From the NCBI GenBank assembly GCA_021296265.1, contig JAGWAT010000003.1:2430-66429 (forward strand): DNA of 64,000 nucleotides, read 5' to 3'. This document shows, in pieces, positions 26,914 through 35,341 of the stretch. The number at the start of each line of letters is the position of its first letter. Position 1 is the stretch's first letter. The position numbers were made by a program, and so were the translations under genes. The DNA is from Alphaproteobacteria bacterium. Its GTDB lineage: Bacteria > Pseudomonadota > Alphaproteobacteria > TMED109. The notes under the pieces are model-generated. The model had not been told where the DNA came from and ran no database searches. It saw only the letters and a program-made list of their open reading frames with translations.

Positions 26914-27885
26914 TCAGGGTAGCAACAAGTACGTGAGCATGATGGGCACCAGCACGAGCGACGCAACGGTCGTGACCACCACGACACTGGCAACCTCGTC
27001 GGGGCTACGCCGATAGTGCTGGGCGAACAGGGCAGCAAACACCGGCGTCGGCAGGACCGCCTGTATCAGCACGACCCCGCGCGCCACGCCCTCGAGCACG
27101 AGGAGTTCGGTGACCCCGAACGCCAGGAGCAGGCCAACGGCGTACTTCATAGCGACGGCGCGGGCGGTGCGGCTGATCCGCATGATGTGGAAGTTGGCGA
27201 TCGTGGCACCCAGCGTGAACAGCATCAGCGGAATCGCGATGCCGCCGAGTAGTGACGTGGTCGCTAACACCCATTGCGGCATCGCCGCGTCGGTCAGCAA
27301 CACGGCCAGCCCGGCCGCGACCGCGTACGGGAACGGCGTGCGGAGCAGGGCAACGGGATTGGCGCTCCCGGACCAGATCAGCACACCCAGCGTGAAGTGC
27401 AGGGTCGCAGTGACCGTGAAGTACACGATCCCGAGTTCCAGACCCGCCGTCGCAAACGCGAAGAGACAGATGGAGATCCCCAGATTGCCGCTGTTCGGGA
27501 ACATGAGCGGCGCGAGAAACGTTCGCCGCGACAGGCCGACCAGTGGGAGCGTGACCGCGCCGACGATCATGGCCCCCAGGATCATCAGGATGGCGGCCAA
27601 CGCCACATCGATTGCGAGGGCGGCCGGCGACTCGAGCGTTGCCAGCGTCGTGAAGATCAGGCACGGCGCCCCGATTCGGCTGACGAGATCCGTGACCTGC
27701 CGCGTGTCGAAGTTGAACCCGCCCTTCACCCACAGGTAACCGAGCCCGGCAATCGCGAAGACCGGCGCGAGGATGGGCAGGAGCGCCAGCACGACGGTGC
27801 CGAGGGAATCGATCACAACAATTCCAGTTCCAGTAACCGCCGCCGGCCGGGAGCCAGGCACTCCGGGATACCGGCAAGACCGCAC
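26914..27885 (-). CDS. AEC family transporter (auxin efflux carrier-like)
   Basis: About 323 residues with ten hydrophobic helices, matching the AEC / bile-acid-transporter-like fold. Typical features are LLPILAPVFAIAGLGYLWVK at the start of the membrane part, LMFPNSGNLGISICLFAF in the first half (the family's N-G-N crossover region), and PTPVFAALFAQHY in the second. The frame start is GTG at 27885. The first ~23 residues precede the first helix and are unlike the family, so translation may begin at one of the GTG codons near residues 17-23. Substrates of the family include malonate and other organic acids. The specific substrate is unknown. Confidence 0.84.
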   Translation of the reverse strand: MRSCRYPGVPGSRPAAVTGTGIVVIDSLGTVVLALLPILAPVFAIAGLGYLWVKGGFNFDTRQVTDLVSRIGAPCLIFTTLATLESPAALAIDVALAAILMILGAMIVGAVTLPLVGLSRRTFLAPLMFPNSGNLGISICLFAFATAGLELGIVYFTVTATLHFTLGVLIWSGSANPVALLRTPFPYAVAAGLAVLLTDAAMPQWVLATTSLLGGIAIPLMLFTLGATIANFHIMRISRTARAVAMKYAVGLLLAFGVTELLVLEGVARGVVLIQAVLPTPVFAALFAQHYRRSPDEVASVVVVTTVASLVLVPIMLTYLLLP

Positions 27886-28075
27886 CGATGCGGGTCCCAG
27901 CCGTCAACACCGACCCATGCGTTCCGAGCACTCGCCGTCAGCAGTACTGCTGCGCTGCCGCGCACGCAAGCGACCCCGCGGTCCGGTGTCAGGCGGTCGG
28001 GGACCCCGATCTCCCTGCACCCGGCTCGACGGCCAGGCCCACGATCACGGCGCTGTCCCGGCCCGGCTCCCGCCG

Positions 28076-29329
28076 TTATGACGACGGCGGGCGGGGGCGC
28101 AACCGCAGGCGGACCAGCCGCGCGCCATCCTTTCCCAGGACCTGCACCGCGAAGCCGGGCACCTGCACTTCAGCGCCCTCCTCGGGAAGTTCCTCGGCTT
28201 CATCGATCACCAGCCCGGCAATCGTCGGTGCCCCGTCCGTGGGCAGTTGCCAGTCGTAGCGCCGGTTCAGGTCGCGCACCGACGTGTCGCCGGGCACGAC
28301 GACGCTTTGATCCGTCCCGGGCGGTGGCAGCGTCCGCACCGGATCGAACTCGTCCGGGATGTCCCCGACGATGTCCTCGAGAATGTCTTTCAGGGTCACC
28401 AGGCCCTCGAGCGCACCGTATTCGTCGACAACCAGCGCCATGGGCGTCTGCCGCTCGCGGAAAGAATCCAGTTGGTGGGCGAGCGTCGTGACGTCCGGCA
28501 CGTACCAGGGCTCGTCCAGCACCTCGCGAATCGCGATCGACTGCGCCCCGCCCACCTCCTGAATCCGCATGAAGAGCTTCCGTGCGTGCAGGATCCCGAT
28601 GATGTTTTCGCGCTCATCCTCCCAGACCGGATAGCGGGTGTAGGGATTCCGGAGCACCTCGGACGCGAGGACGTCGGGCGGCTGCGACGCATCCAGGGTC
28701 AGCATTCGGACCCTGGGAACCATGACGCTCCGCACGGTGACGTGATCCAGGTCCAACACGCTCCGCAGCATGTTGCGGTCACGACGACGGACGCCCGCGG
28801 TCGCCGCCAGTTCGATCGCGCCGCGGAGTTCCTCCCGTGCGGTCCCGCCCGTCGACCGGGCCCGGCCCAGCCGGCCGCCCAATCGGAACACCGCCGCGAC
28901 GACCATCGTCAACGGCGTCAGAAGCGTCACGAGCGGCACAATCGGAATCGCCACCCACGGGGCGATGCGGTCAGCGTGCCGGATGGCGATGGTCTTCGGA
29001 AGGATCTCTGCAAACACCAGCACCAGCGCCGTCATGACAACCGTTGCGTAGACCACGCCCGCGCCACCAAACCGCTCGATCAGAGCGCGGGTGGCAAGCG
29101 CCGACGCCAGGATGTTGACCAGGTTGTTGCCAAGCAGAATGGCGCTGATCATCTGTTCGCGGCGGTCAAGGAGCCTTTGCACGCGGACCGCCCGGCGGTC
29201 GCCGCGGGCGGCATGGAGGTGGATCCACGGGCGCGACGCGGCCGTCAGGGCCGTCTCGGATCCGGAAAAGAAGGCGGAGAGCAGCAGCAGCGCGCCGATG
29301 GCGGCAAGGTCAATCGACAGCGGGTTCAA
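28076..29329 (-). CDS. CNNM/CorC-type hemolysin-like protein (DUF21 + CBS pair + CorC_HlyC)
   Basis: A 417-residue membrane protein. The N-terminal DUF21 domain has about four hydrophobic helices (FFSGSETALTAAS near residue 20 is diagnostic). A cytoplasmic CBS pair follows (MVPRVRMLTLDAS, then YPVWEDERENIIGILHARKL and TPMALVVDEYGALEGLVTLK). The C-terminal CorC_HlyC domain ends the protein. Families of this layout are linked to magnesium or cobalt efflux. The older name hemolysin is historical. The start appears to be TTG at 29329. It is 34 bases downstream of aroB on the same strand, a common alphaproteobacterial order. Confidence 0.9.
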   Translation of the reverse strand: MNPLSIDLAAIGALLLLSAFFSGSETALTAASRPWIHLHAARGDRRAVRVQRLLDRREQMISAILLGNNLVNILASALATRALIERFGGAGVVYATVVMTALVLVFAEILPKTIAIRHADRIAPWVAIPIVPLVTLLTPLTMVVAAVFRLGGRLGRARSTGGTAREELRGAIELAATAGVRRRDRNMLRSVLDLDHVTVRSVMVPRVRMLTLDASQPPDVLASEVLRNPYTRYPVWEDERENIIGILHARKLFMRIQEVGGAQSIAIREVLDEPWYVPDVTTLAHQLDSFRERQTPMALVVDEYGALEGLVTLKDILEDIVGDIPDEFDPVRTLPPPGTDQSVVVPGDTSVRDLNRRYDWQLPTDGAPTIAGLVIDEAEELPEEGAEVQVPGFAVQVLGKDGARLVRLRLRPRPPSS

Positions 29330-29363
29330 TGGTCAGTCCTAGCAGCAGGAGCGGCAGTGCCGG

Positions 29364-30485
29364 TCAAGTCGCTGCCTCCGCGCACAGAAAGCGGGCGAGT
29401 TCGTCACGGCTGCAGTCCCGGGCCAGGAACGCGGCACCGATCGCCCGGGCGAGCACCAGCGGCAACCTGTTGTCGCTGCGAATCTTCTTGTCCGAGTGCA
29501 TCTGCTGCAGGGCGGTCTCCGCCGGCCACGGCCGGCCGAGCGCTTCCCGTGGGGACGTTGGCAATCCCACCTGCGCGAAATGTCGGGCGACGCGATCCGC
29601 GGTGCCGGCGGGAACGTGCCCGTGTCGTTCCGAAAACCGGAAGGCCAAGACGCAGCCGACCGCCACCGCCTCGCCGTGGCGAAGCGTTCCGTCCATTCCG
29701 GCTTCGGCCTCCAGTGCGTGCCCGAAGGTGTGCCCCAGGTTCAGCAGGGCCCGCCCGCCCTGCTCGCGCTCATCGTCAACGATCACCTGCGCCTTGATCC
29801 GGCAGCAGCGCTCGACCGCCGCCGTGCGAAGCTCTTCGTCGCCGGCCAGCAACGCCGGTCCGTGCCGCTCTAGCCAGGCGAACAGGTCGGCATCGCCGAG
29901 CAGCCCGTACTTCACCACTTCCCCGTAGCCCGCCCGCAGTTCGCGGAGCGGAAGGGTCCGGAGCGTCGCGATGTCGGCGAGCACGAGGCGGGGCTGGTGG
30001 AACACCCCGAGGAGATTCTTCCCGGCCCGGGTATTGATCGCGGTCTTGCCGCCCACCGAACTGTCCACTTGGGCGAGGAGGGTGGTCGGCGCCTGTACGA
30101 ACGACACCCCGCGGAGCACAGTCCCGGCGGCGAACCCGGCAAGATCGCCGACGCAGCCGCCGCCCACCGCGTAGACGCTGCAGTCGCGCCGGATTTCCGC
30201 CGCCAGCAGGCGCTCGACCAGTTGTTCGAACGACGCATAGGACTTCGCCGGCTCGCCCGACGGCACCTCGATGACCGCGCGCACCGATACGCCGGCATCC
30301 CGGAGGGAATCAACCAGGGCCGGGGCGTGGTGCGCGGCCACCTCGGGCTCGGTCACGATCAGTGCGGGCCCGAGTCCCAGTTCGCGGTGGTACCGGCCAG
30401 CCGCCCCGAGCACCTCCGGCCCGACCGCCACCTCGTAGGCGCGATCCCCCAGCGCGACAGGAACCCGGCGGTGCGGCGTGTTCAT
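29364..30485 (-). CDS. aroB: 3-dehydroquinate synthase
   Basis: A 373-residue second enzyme of the shikimate pathway, converting DAHP to 3-dehydroquinate with NAD and zinc. Visible motifs are the NAD-binding VGGGCVGDLAGFAAG (about 106-120), the PTTLLAQVDSSVGGKTAIN segment, and the zinc-ligand region LNLGHTFGHALEA near residue 250. The start ATG overlaps the aroK stop by 4 bases, so translation is coupled and the two shikimate enzymes are co-produced. The length is normal. Confidence 0.96.
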   Translation of the reverse strand: MNTPHRRVPVALGDRAYEVAVGPEVLGAAGRYHRELGLGPALIVTEPEVAAHHAPALVDSLRDAGVSVRAVIEVPSGEPAKSYASFEQLVERLLAAEIRRDCSVYAVGGGCVGDLAGFAAGTVLRGVSFVQAPTTLLAQVDSSVGGKTAINTRAGKNLLGVFHQPRLVLADIATLRTLPLRELRAGYGEVVKYGLLGDADLFAWLERHGPALLAGDEELRTAAVERCCRIKAQVIVDDEREQGGRALLNLGHTFGHALEAEAGMDGTLRHGEAVAVGCVLAFRFSERHGHVPAGTADRVARHFAQVGLPTSPREALGRPWPAETALQQMHSDKKIRSDNRLPLVLARAIGAAFLARDCSRDELARFLCAEAAT

Positions 30486-31126
30486 GCGCCGAGTGCGGCC
30501 ACGGCTGCGAGTGCGCGGCGCACCGTCACCGCGCGGTCGACGTCTTCGGAATCGACGACGACATCGGCCGCCGCGTAGACCGGATAGCGCTTGCGCATCA
30601 GGCTGGTCAGGGTATCGCGGAGGTCATCGCCGGCAAGCAACGGCCGCGTAGCGGGCCGCCGGATGCGTCCGACCAGCACGTCGAGGTCGGCGCGCAGCCA
30701 CACCGACAGTGCAGCCTCCCGTATGCGCGCGCGGTTCGTCGGTCGCAGGAACGCACCACCGCCGGTGGCGATGACGGCGGGAGCACCCTCGAGCAACCGC
30801 CCGAGAACCGCCTCCTCCACCCGCCGAAAGGCTTCCTCGCCATCACGCGCAAACATGTCCGCAATGGTCTGGCCGGCCTCTTCCTCGATCACCGTGTCGC
30901 TGTCGGCAAACGGCCGGGCAAGCGCTTCGGCCAGCCGCCGCCCGATTGCCGATTTCCCGGCACCCATCAATCCCACGAGTACCAAGTGTCGATGACCGAG
31001 CACCTGCGCGGCGACACGGGCATCGGAATCACGGCCCCATGCGTGTGCGCTCCCAGTCTCCACCGGTGACGCTCCCCATGACGATCCGGCAAGCTTGAGC
31101 GCGTCCGCCCTGCTGCGTCGCAACAC
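30482..31126 (-). CDS. aroK: Shikimate kinase
   Basis: Phosphorylates shikimate with ATP, the fifth step to chorismate. The P-loop is GLMGAGKSAIGRRLA (about residues 52-66). ADSDTVIEEE contains the shikimate-binding Asp, and ATGGGAF near residue 120 is the substrate loop. The lid region RPLLAG follows. The frame begins at GTG 31126, giving 214 residues and an unusually long, unconserved N-terminus of about 45 residues; a later GTG may be the real start. It overlaps aroB by 4 bases. Upstream lies a divergent 175-base gap to the next plus-strand gene. Confidence 0.93.
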   Translation of the reverse strand: MLRRSRADALKLAGSSWGASPVETGSAHAWGRDSDARVAAQVLGHRHLVLVGLMGAGKSAIGRRLAEALARPFADSDTVIEEEAGQTIADMFARDGEEAFRRVEEAVLGRLLEGAPAVIATGGGAFLRPTNRARIREAALSVWLRADLDVLVGRIRRPATRPLLAGDDLRDTLTSLMRKRYPVYAAADVVVDSEDVDRAVTVRRALAAVAALGA

Positions 31127-31301
31127 GGCATCAGTCTATCACGCCGCGGCGAGCTTCCTTCTCCACCCGAATTCGGCCGGCAGACGGGGCGCCGGGAGGC
31201 GGGAATCAAGGCCGTTCATTCGGTCGCGGCCCGATTGCCTCTGACCGGCACCTTGTGGTCTATATTGTTACGCAAGAGCTAGGCAAGGACCACTTTGAGT
31301 A

Positions 31302-31484
31302 ATGTTTGCCCGTCAAGAACAAACTCGTTGGGAGGCGCGGCGCAGGATGCAAATCCTGACTGTGCTGTTCCTGTTGGCGATTGCGACTGTTCTCGGCTTC
31401 GGCGTGTACGTGCTTCTTTCCGTGGACATCACTCCCGAACCTGCACTCGTGGAAGAGCAGCTTCCGAATGATCGCTTCTTTTGA
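31302..31484 (+). CDS. Small single-pass membrane protein of unknown function
   Basis: A 60-residue protein with a charged, Arg-rich N-terminus (EQTRWEARRRMQ), one membrane helix (about residues 17-40, LTVLFLLAIATVLGFGVYVLL) and a short acidic tail ending NDRFF. Positive residues before the helix suggest the N-terminus is cytoplasmic. Its last 17 bases overlap the start of the next gene, so translation is coupled. A TATATT at 31261-31266 is a candidate -10 for the run; the -35 is weak. The function is unknown, though the overlap suggests it works with the large secreted protein. Confidence 0.65.
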   Translation: MFARQEQTRWEARRRMQILTVLFLLAIATVLGFGVYVLLSVDITPEPALVEEQLPNDRFF

Positions 31485-33390
31485 GCGCTTCGCGCGCTTC
31501 CTAGTCCCTGCCACCGCCTGCCTAGTGTTGACGTTGCCGGTCGCCGCGGCGGCACAGGCACCTGAATCGGACGTCACGGTACCCGCCGAGAACCCGAGCG
31601 GTGCGCCCGCAGCCGAGACATCCGGCGCAACCGACGGATCCCCGATCCAGCTCCTGCCCGACCGGATCGCGGACCCCGCCGCCACGGACGCCGATGCGGG
31701 TGAGGAGGAAGACGTACCACCCGCGTTCCGGGTCCCCGAACTGGCGGAAGGGGTCATGGTGTCGGACCTGCCCTCGGCCCGGCCTGGCTGGATCGGCGCC
31801 CTGACCGGAAGCGAGGGCGGTCTCGGCTGGACGATGTGGGAAGGCACCGACGCGGCACTCGCGGAGCGGTTGCTGGCCGCGGTCCCGGCGGCGATGGAAT
31901 CGCCCGCCATGCGGAGCCTGACCCGGCGTCTACTGCTCAGCCGGGCCGCTGCCCCGGAACGCCCGCCCCAGCGCGAGATCGTCCAGCTGGGGCCGGACGG
32001 GCAGCCGGTCGACACGGACACGGGAGAAGTGGCGCACTTCCTCGAAGAACGGGTTCACCTGCTGGTACAGCTGGCGGACGGAGAGGGGCTCGCGCTGCTC
32101 GCCGATGTGGTGGCGCCGGACACGGTCGGCGCAGCGCTCGATGAACGCGTGCTCGAAGGCCTGCTTCTGGCCGGCGACACAGACTTGGCGTGCCCGGAAG
32201 TGCGGCGACGGCTGGCCAGCCGGCCGACGGCCCGGCTCCGCATGGCGCTCACGATCTGCCTGATACGGCGGGGCGCGCTGGACGCCGCCTATCTCACGCT
32301 GGAACTGCTCGAAGACGAGCTTCCCGCCAACCCGCCCCTGACGGCGCTGGCGTTCGCAGTCCTGGACGATACCCCGCTGCCGGAAGGGATGTCCCTCCCC
32401 GACGACGATTACTTGGCCCTGGCGCTGCTCGCGAGCGGCGGCGAGTCCCTCGTCCGGCAACAGAACTCGGCCGGGCTACCCGTCCTCCGGGCAATCGCGG
32501 AAGGCGCCTCCGGTGACACGGTGCGTCGGATCTACGCCGCCGAACAGACGGCGCGCGTCGGGGCGCTGCGCGACGGAGCTCTGGTGGAGACGTACGCCGC
32601 GGTCGAATTCACGCCGGACCAGTTACGCAGCGCGGGAACCGAAGCCGACACCCTGCATCCCGTGCTCGCCCGCGCGCTACTGTTCCAGGCTGCGCTCAAG
32701 GCCACGACCGCAATCGACCGGGCCCGATTTCTGCGGCTGCTCTGGGACCGGGCCGGCCCGGAGCCGGGCTTCACAGTGATGGCCAAGGTGACCGCCCCGG
32801 TCGCAGCGACCGTGAAGCCCCGCCAAGACCTTGCCTGGTTTTCGGTGGCGGCCGCCCGGGCACTCCTCGCCGGCGGCCGATACGCGGAAGCCGAAGCATG
32901 GGTCGCAATGTTGGCAGGTTCCGCCGACCTCGACTTCATGACGTCGGGCCAGCTCTACTCGCTGTTCCCGGCTCTGGCCCTAGCGGGCCGGCCGGTACCC
33001 GAGCCGTTCGAGGTCTTTCCGCGCGAAGACGTACGGGCCACGCTGCCGGTAACGGGACCGCCGGCCGATCATGCCGATCAGCTGAGCCGGCTACTGGTCG
33101 TGCTGGAGGCAATGGATGTACCGGTCCCGCGCGGGTCCTGGATGACGCTGCTCGATGATGCGGCGGTGCGGACCACGGCCACGATCCCGAGCGCGCCGGC
33201 CCGCTACCAGCTGCGCGACGCAGTCGCAGAAACGCGGACTGCGGAGACCGTCCTGTTCGTGTTGGCGATCCTGGGCTCCGGCGGTCCGGCCGGAGCGGAC
33301 CCGCTGACCCTGAATGCCGCCATCCGCAGCCTGCGGGCGATCGGCCTGATGGAGGACGCGCGCGCGATCGCGCTGGAGGCGATCATCTGA
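31468..33390 (+). CDS. Large secreted or periplasmic protein of unknown function
   Basis: A 640-residue protein with a clear signal peptide (FLVPATACLVLTLPVAAAAQA). The mature part starts Pro/Ala/Asp-rich and disordered, and continues as mostly helical, Ala/Leu/Arg-rich sequence with pairs of helices that could be TPR- or HEAT-like. No catalytic motif is seen. A strongly hydrophobic patch lies near residues 590-605. I chose ATG 31468 because it starts the signal peptide; the open frame extends further upstream without family-like sequence. It overlaps the 60-residue membrane-protein gene and ends 14 bases before xerD. An envelope role is inferred from the signal peptide. No family is recognised. 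Confidence 0.75.
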   Translation: MIASFERFARFLVPATACLVLTLPVAAAAQAPESDVTVPAENPSGAPAAETSGATDGSPIQLLPDRIADPAATDADAGEEEDVPPAFRVPELAEGVMVSDLPSARPGWIGALTGSEGGLGWTMWEGTDAALAERLLAAVPAAMESPAMRSLTRRLLLSRAAAPERPPQREIVQLGPDGQPVDTDTGEVAHFLEERVHLLVQLADGEGLALLADVVAPDTVGAALDERVLEGLLLAGDTDLACPEVRRRLASRPTARLRMALTICLIRRGALDAAYLTLELLEDELPANPPLTALAFAVLDDTPLPEGMSLPDDDYLALALLASGGESLVRQQNSAGLPVLRAIAEGASGDTVRRIYAAEQTARVGALRDGALVETYAAVEFTPDQLRSAGTEADTLHPVLARALLFQAALKATTAIDRARFLRLLWDRAGPEPGFTVMAKVTAPVAATVKPRQDLAWFSVAAARALLAGGRYAEAEAWVAMLAGSADLDFMTSGQLYSLFPALALAGRPVPEPFEVFPREDVRATLPVTGPPADHADQLSRLLVVLEAMDVPVPRGSWMTLLDDAAVRTTATIPSAPARYQLRDAVAETRTAETVLFVLAILGSGGPAGADPLTLNAAIRSLRAIGLMEDARAIALEAII

Positions 33391-33404
33391 TCACCCCGTC
33401 ACGG

Positions 33405-34352
33405 GTGCCGGATTCGATCGCGCTCTTCGTCGACATGCTCGCGGCGGAGCGGCAGGCCTCCCCCCACACGCAGGATGCCTACGCCCGCGACCTCCGCCGC
33501 CTGCAACGGGCCCTGCACGCCCGCGCGACCACCCTGGAAACGGCAGGCGCGGATGATCTCCGCCACTATCTGGGCGAGCTCGCCGAGCGCGGCTACGCGC
33601 GTCGCACGCAGGCACGCCACCTGTCGTCCATTCGCGAGTTCTACCGGTTTCTCATGGCCGACGGCCGCCGCGATGACAACCCGGCCGAAACGCTGCAGTT
33701 TCCCAAGCGGGCACGCAGTCTCCCCAAGGTGCTGGACGAGGGCGAAGTCGCGCGGTTGCTCGAGACCGCCGCCGCCGATTCCACGCCGCGGGGACTCCGG
33801 CTCCGGGCCGCGCTGGAGATTCTCTACGGCACGGGTCTTCGGGTTTCGGAACTGGTCGGCATTCCGATCACCGCGCTGAATCCCGACCTCACGGCCCTCT
33901 CGGTCATCGGAAAAGGGAACAAGGAACGGCGGCTGCCCCTCGGCGAGCCCGCCCGCGACGCGATCCGGGCCTGGCTCCAGGTTCGGCAGGCCGCGCGGTC
34001 GTCCGGCGAACCCGCCCGCTGGCTGTTTCCCTCGGGCCGCAGCCACCTGTCACGTCAGCGCTTGGCCCAGTCGCTCAAGGAACTCGCCGCCCGGGCCGGT
34101 ATTGCACCCGCCCGCGTGTCTCCTCATGTGCTGCGCCACGCGTTCGCGAGCCACATGCTCGCCCGAGGTGCCGATCTCCGTACTCTGCAGAAACTGCTGG
34201 GGCACGAGGACATCTCGACCGTGCAGATTTACACGCACGTCGTGGATGAGGCCGTTCGCCGCGCCCTGGACGCCCACCCGCTGGCGCGGAGGCCCCCAAG
34301 CCTGTTCCGCTCCGGCGTGGCCCAGGATGGGCGAGCCAAGGGGCCGCTATGA
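33405..34352 (+). CDS. xerD: Site-specific tyrosine recombinase XerD
   Basis: A 315-residue recombinase that, with XerC, resolves chromosome dimers at dif. The N-terminal SAM-like core-binding domain covers about residues 1-90. The catalytic residues are all visible: Arg146 (TGLRVSEL), Lys170 (GKGNKERRLPLG), His241 and Arg244 (HVLRHAFASH), His267 (LLGHEDIS) and Tyr276 (IYTHV). The start is GTG at 33405. The stop overlaps the next gene's ATG by 4 bases. This is the housekeeping copy and not a phage integrase, judged from length, motifs and the neighbouring accA. XerC and dif are not in the window. Confidence 0.94.
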   Translation: MPDSIALFVDMLAAERQASPHTQDAYARDLRRLQRALHARATTLETAGADDLRHYLGELAERGYARRTQARHLSSIREFYRFLMADGRRDDNPAETLQFPKRARSLPKVLDEGEVARLLETAAADSTPRGLRLRAALEILYGTGLRVSELVGIPITALNPDLTALSVIGKGNKERRLPLGEPARDAIRAWLQVRQAARSSGEPARWLFPSGRSHLSRQRLAQSLKELAARAGIAPARVSPHVLRHAFASHMLARGADLRTLQKLLGHEDISTVQIYTHVVDEAVRRALDAHPLARRPPSLFRSGVAQDGRAKGPL

Positions 34353-35326
34353 GCTTTCGGATCGTCGAACAGGCGGCCGCCCGTCTGAATCGCAGCGAAC
34401 TGGCCGTTCCCGGCAGCCGGCCCAAGTTCTTCGAGAAGGCGGCGACATCCGCCGCCGACATCGTGGTCCTGGACCTCGAGGACGCCGTCGCACCCGACGA
34501 CAAGAAGCGGGCACGGCAGAATGTCATCGCCGCCCTCAACGGGATCGACTGGGGCCACCGCGCCCTCTCCGTGCGCATCAATGGCTTTGATACCGGTTAC
34601 ATGTACCGTGACGTCATCGACCTGCTTGAGCAGACCGGCGACCGGCTGGACCTGATCATGCTCCCCAAGGTTGGCAATGCCGCCGATGTCTACGCCGTCG
34701 ACATGCTGGTCTCGCAAGTCGAGCAGGCGAAGGGCCGGTCGAAGCGCGTTGGTTTCGAGCTGATCATTGAAACCGCGCAGGGCATGGCCAACGTCGACGC
34801 GATCGCCGCGGCGTCGCCACGCAACGAATCCCTGCATTTCGGCGTCGCCGACTACGCTGCCTCGACCCACGCCCGGACCACCAACATCGGCGGCCCGCAT
34901 CCGGATTACGGCGTCCTCACGGACGCGGTGGACGGGGGGGAGCGTGCCTACCACTGGGGTGATATGTGGCATTACGCCGTGTCGCGAATGGTCGTGGCGG
35001 CCCGGGCGGCCGGGCTTCGCCCGATCGACGGCGCCTTCGGCGACTTCTCGGATCCTGACGGCTATCGTGCGCAGGGGCACCGCGCAGGGGTGCTCGGCTG
35101 TGAGGGGAAGTGGGCCATCCATCCATCCCAGGTCGCGCTGGCCAACGAACTGTTCAGCCCTTCCGACCAGGACGTCGCCCGGGCTCGGCGGATTCTGGCG
35201 GCGATGGACCAGGCTCAGCGGGACGGGGCAGGGGCCGTGGCGCTTGACGGCCGCATGATCGACATCGCCTCGATCAGGCAGGCCGAGAATCTGGTCCGGA
35301 AGGCTGACCAGATGGCGCTCTGCTAG
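34349..35326 (+). CDS. mcl1: HpcH/HpaI (CitE-like) CoA lyase, L-malyl-CoA/beta-methylmalyl-CoA lyase-like
   Basis: A 325-residue TIM-barrel lyase. Family members split (S)-malyl-CoA and beta-methylmalyl-CoA into glyoxylate plus acetyl- or propionyl-CoA. The sequence follows the Mcl1 layout: PGSRPKFFEKAATSAADIVV, VLDLEDAVAPDDK (metal-binding Glu/Asp), LSVRINGFDT, FELIIETAQG, a late GDFSDPDGYRAQ, GKWAIHPSQVALANE, and the C-terminal IDIASIRQAE. It overlaps xerD by 4 bases and lies 15 bases before accA. The enzyme class is firm. Whether the in vivo substrate is malyl-CoA or a related CoA ester is inferred. Confidence 0.82.
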   Translation: MSFRIVEQAAARLNRSELAVPGSRPKFFEKAATSAADIVVLDLEDAVAPDDKKRARQNVIAALNGIDWGHRALSVRINGFDTGYMYRDVIDLLEQTGDRLDLIMLPKVGNAADVYAVDMLVSQVEQAKGRSKRVGFELIIETAQGMANVDAIAAASPRNESLHFGVADYAASTHARTTNIGGPHPDYGVLTDAVDGGERAYHWGDMWHYAVSRMVVAARAAGLRPIDGAFGDFSDPDGYRAQGHRAGVLGCEGKWAIHPSQVALANELFSPSDQDVARARRILAAMDQAQRDGAGAVALDGRMIDIASIRQAENLVRKADQMALC

Positions 35327-35341
35327 GCGCTCGTGGGTCCG

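Noticed and set aside
28247-29797. 516-codon plus-strand frame opposite the CorC-like gene and aroB
   Set aside because: It spans two convincing genes on the other strand and is Arg/His/Gly-rich with no domain.
33405-34352. Tyrosine recombinase as a phage or island integrase
   Set aside because: Length, catalytic spacing and the link with accA fit chromosomal XerD, and it is not beside a tRNA.
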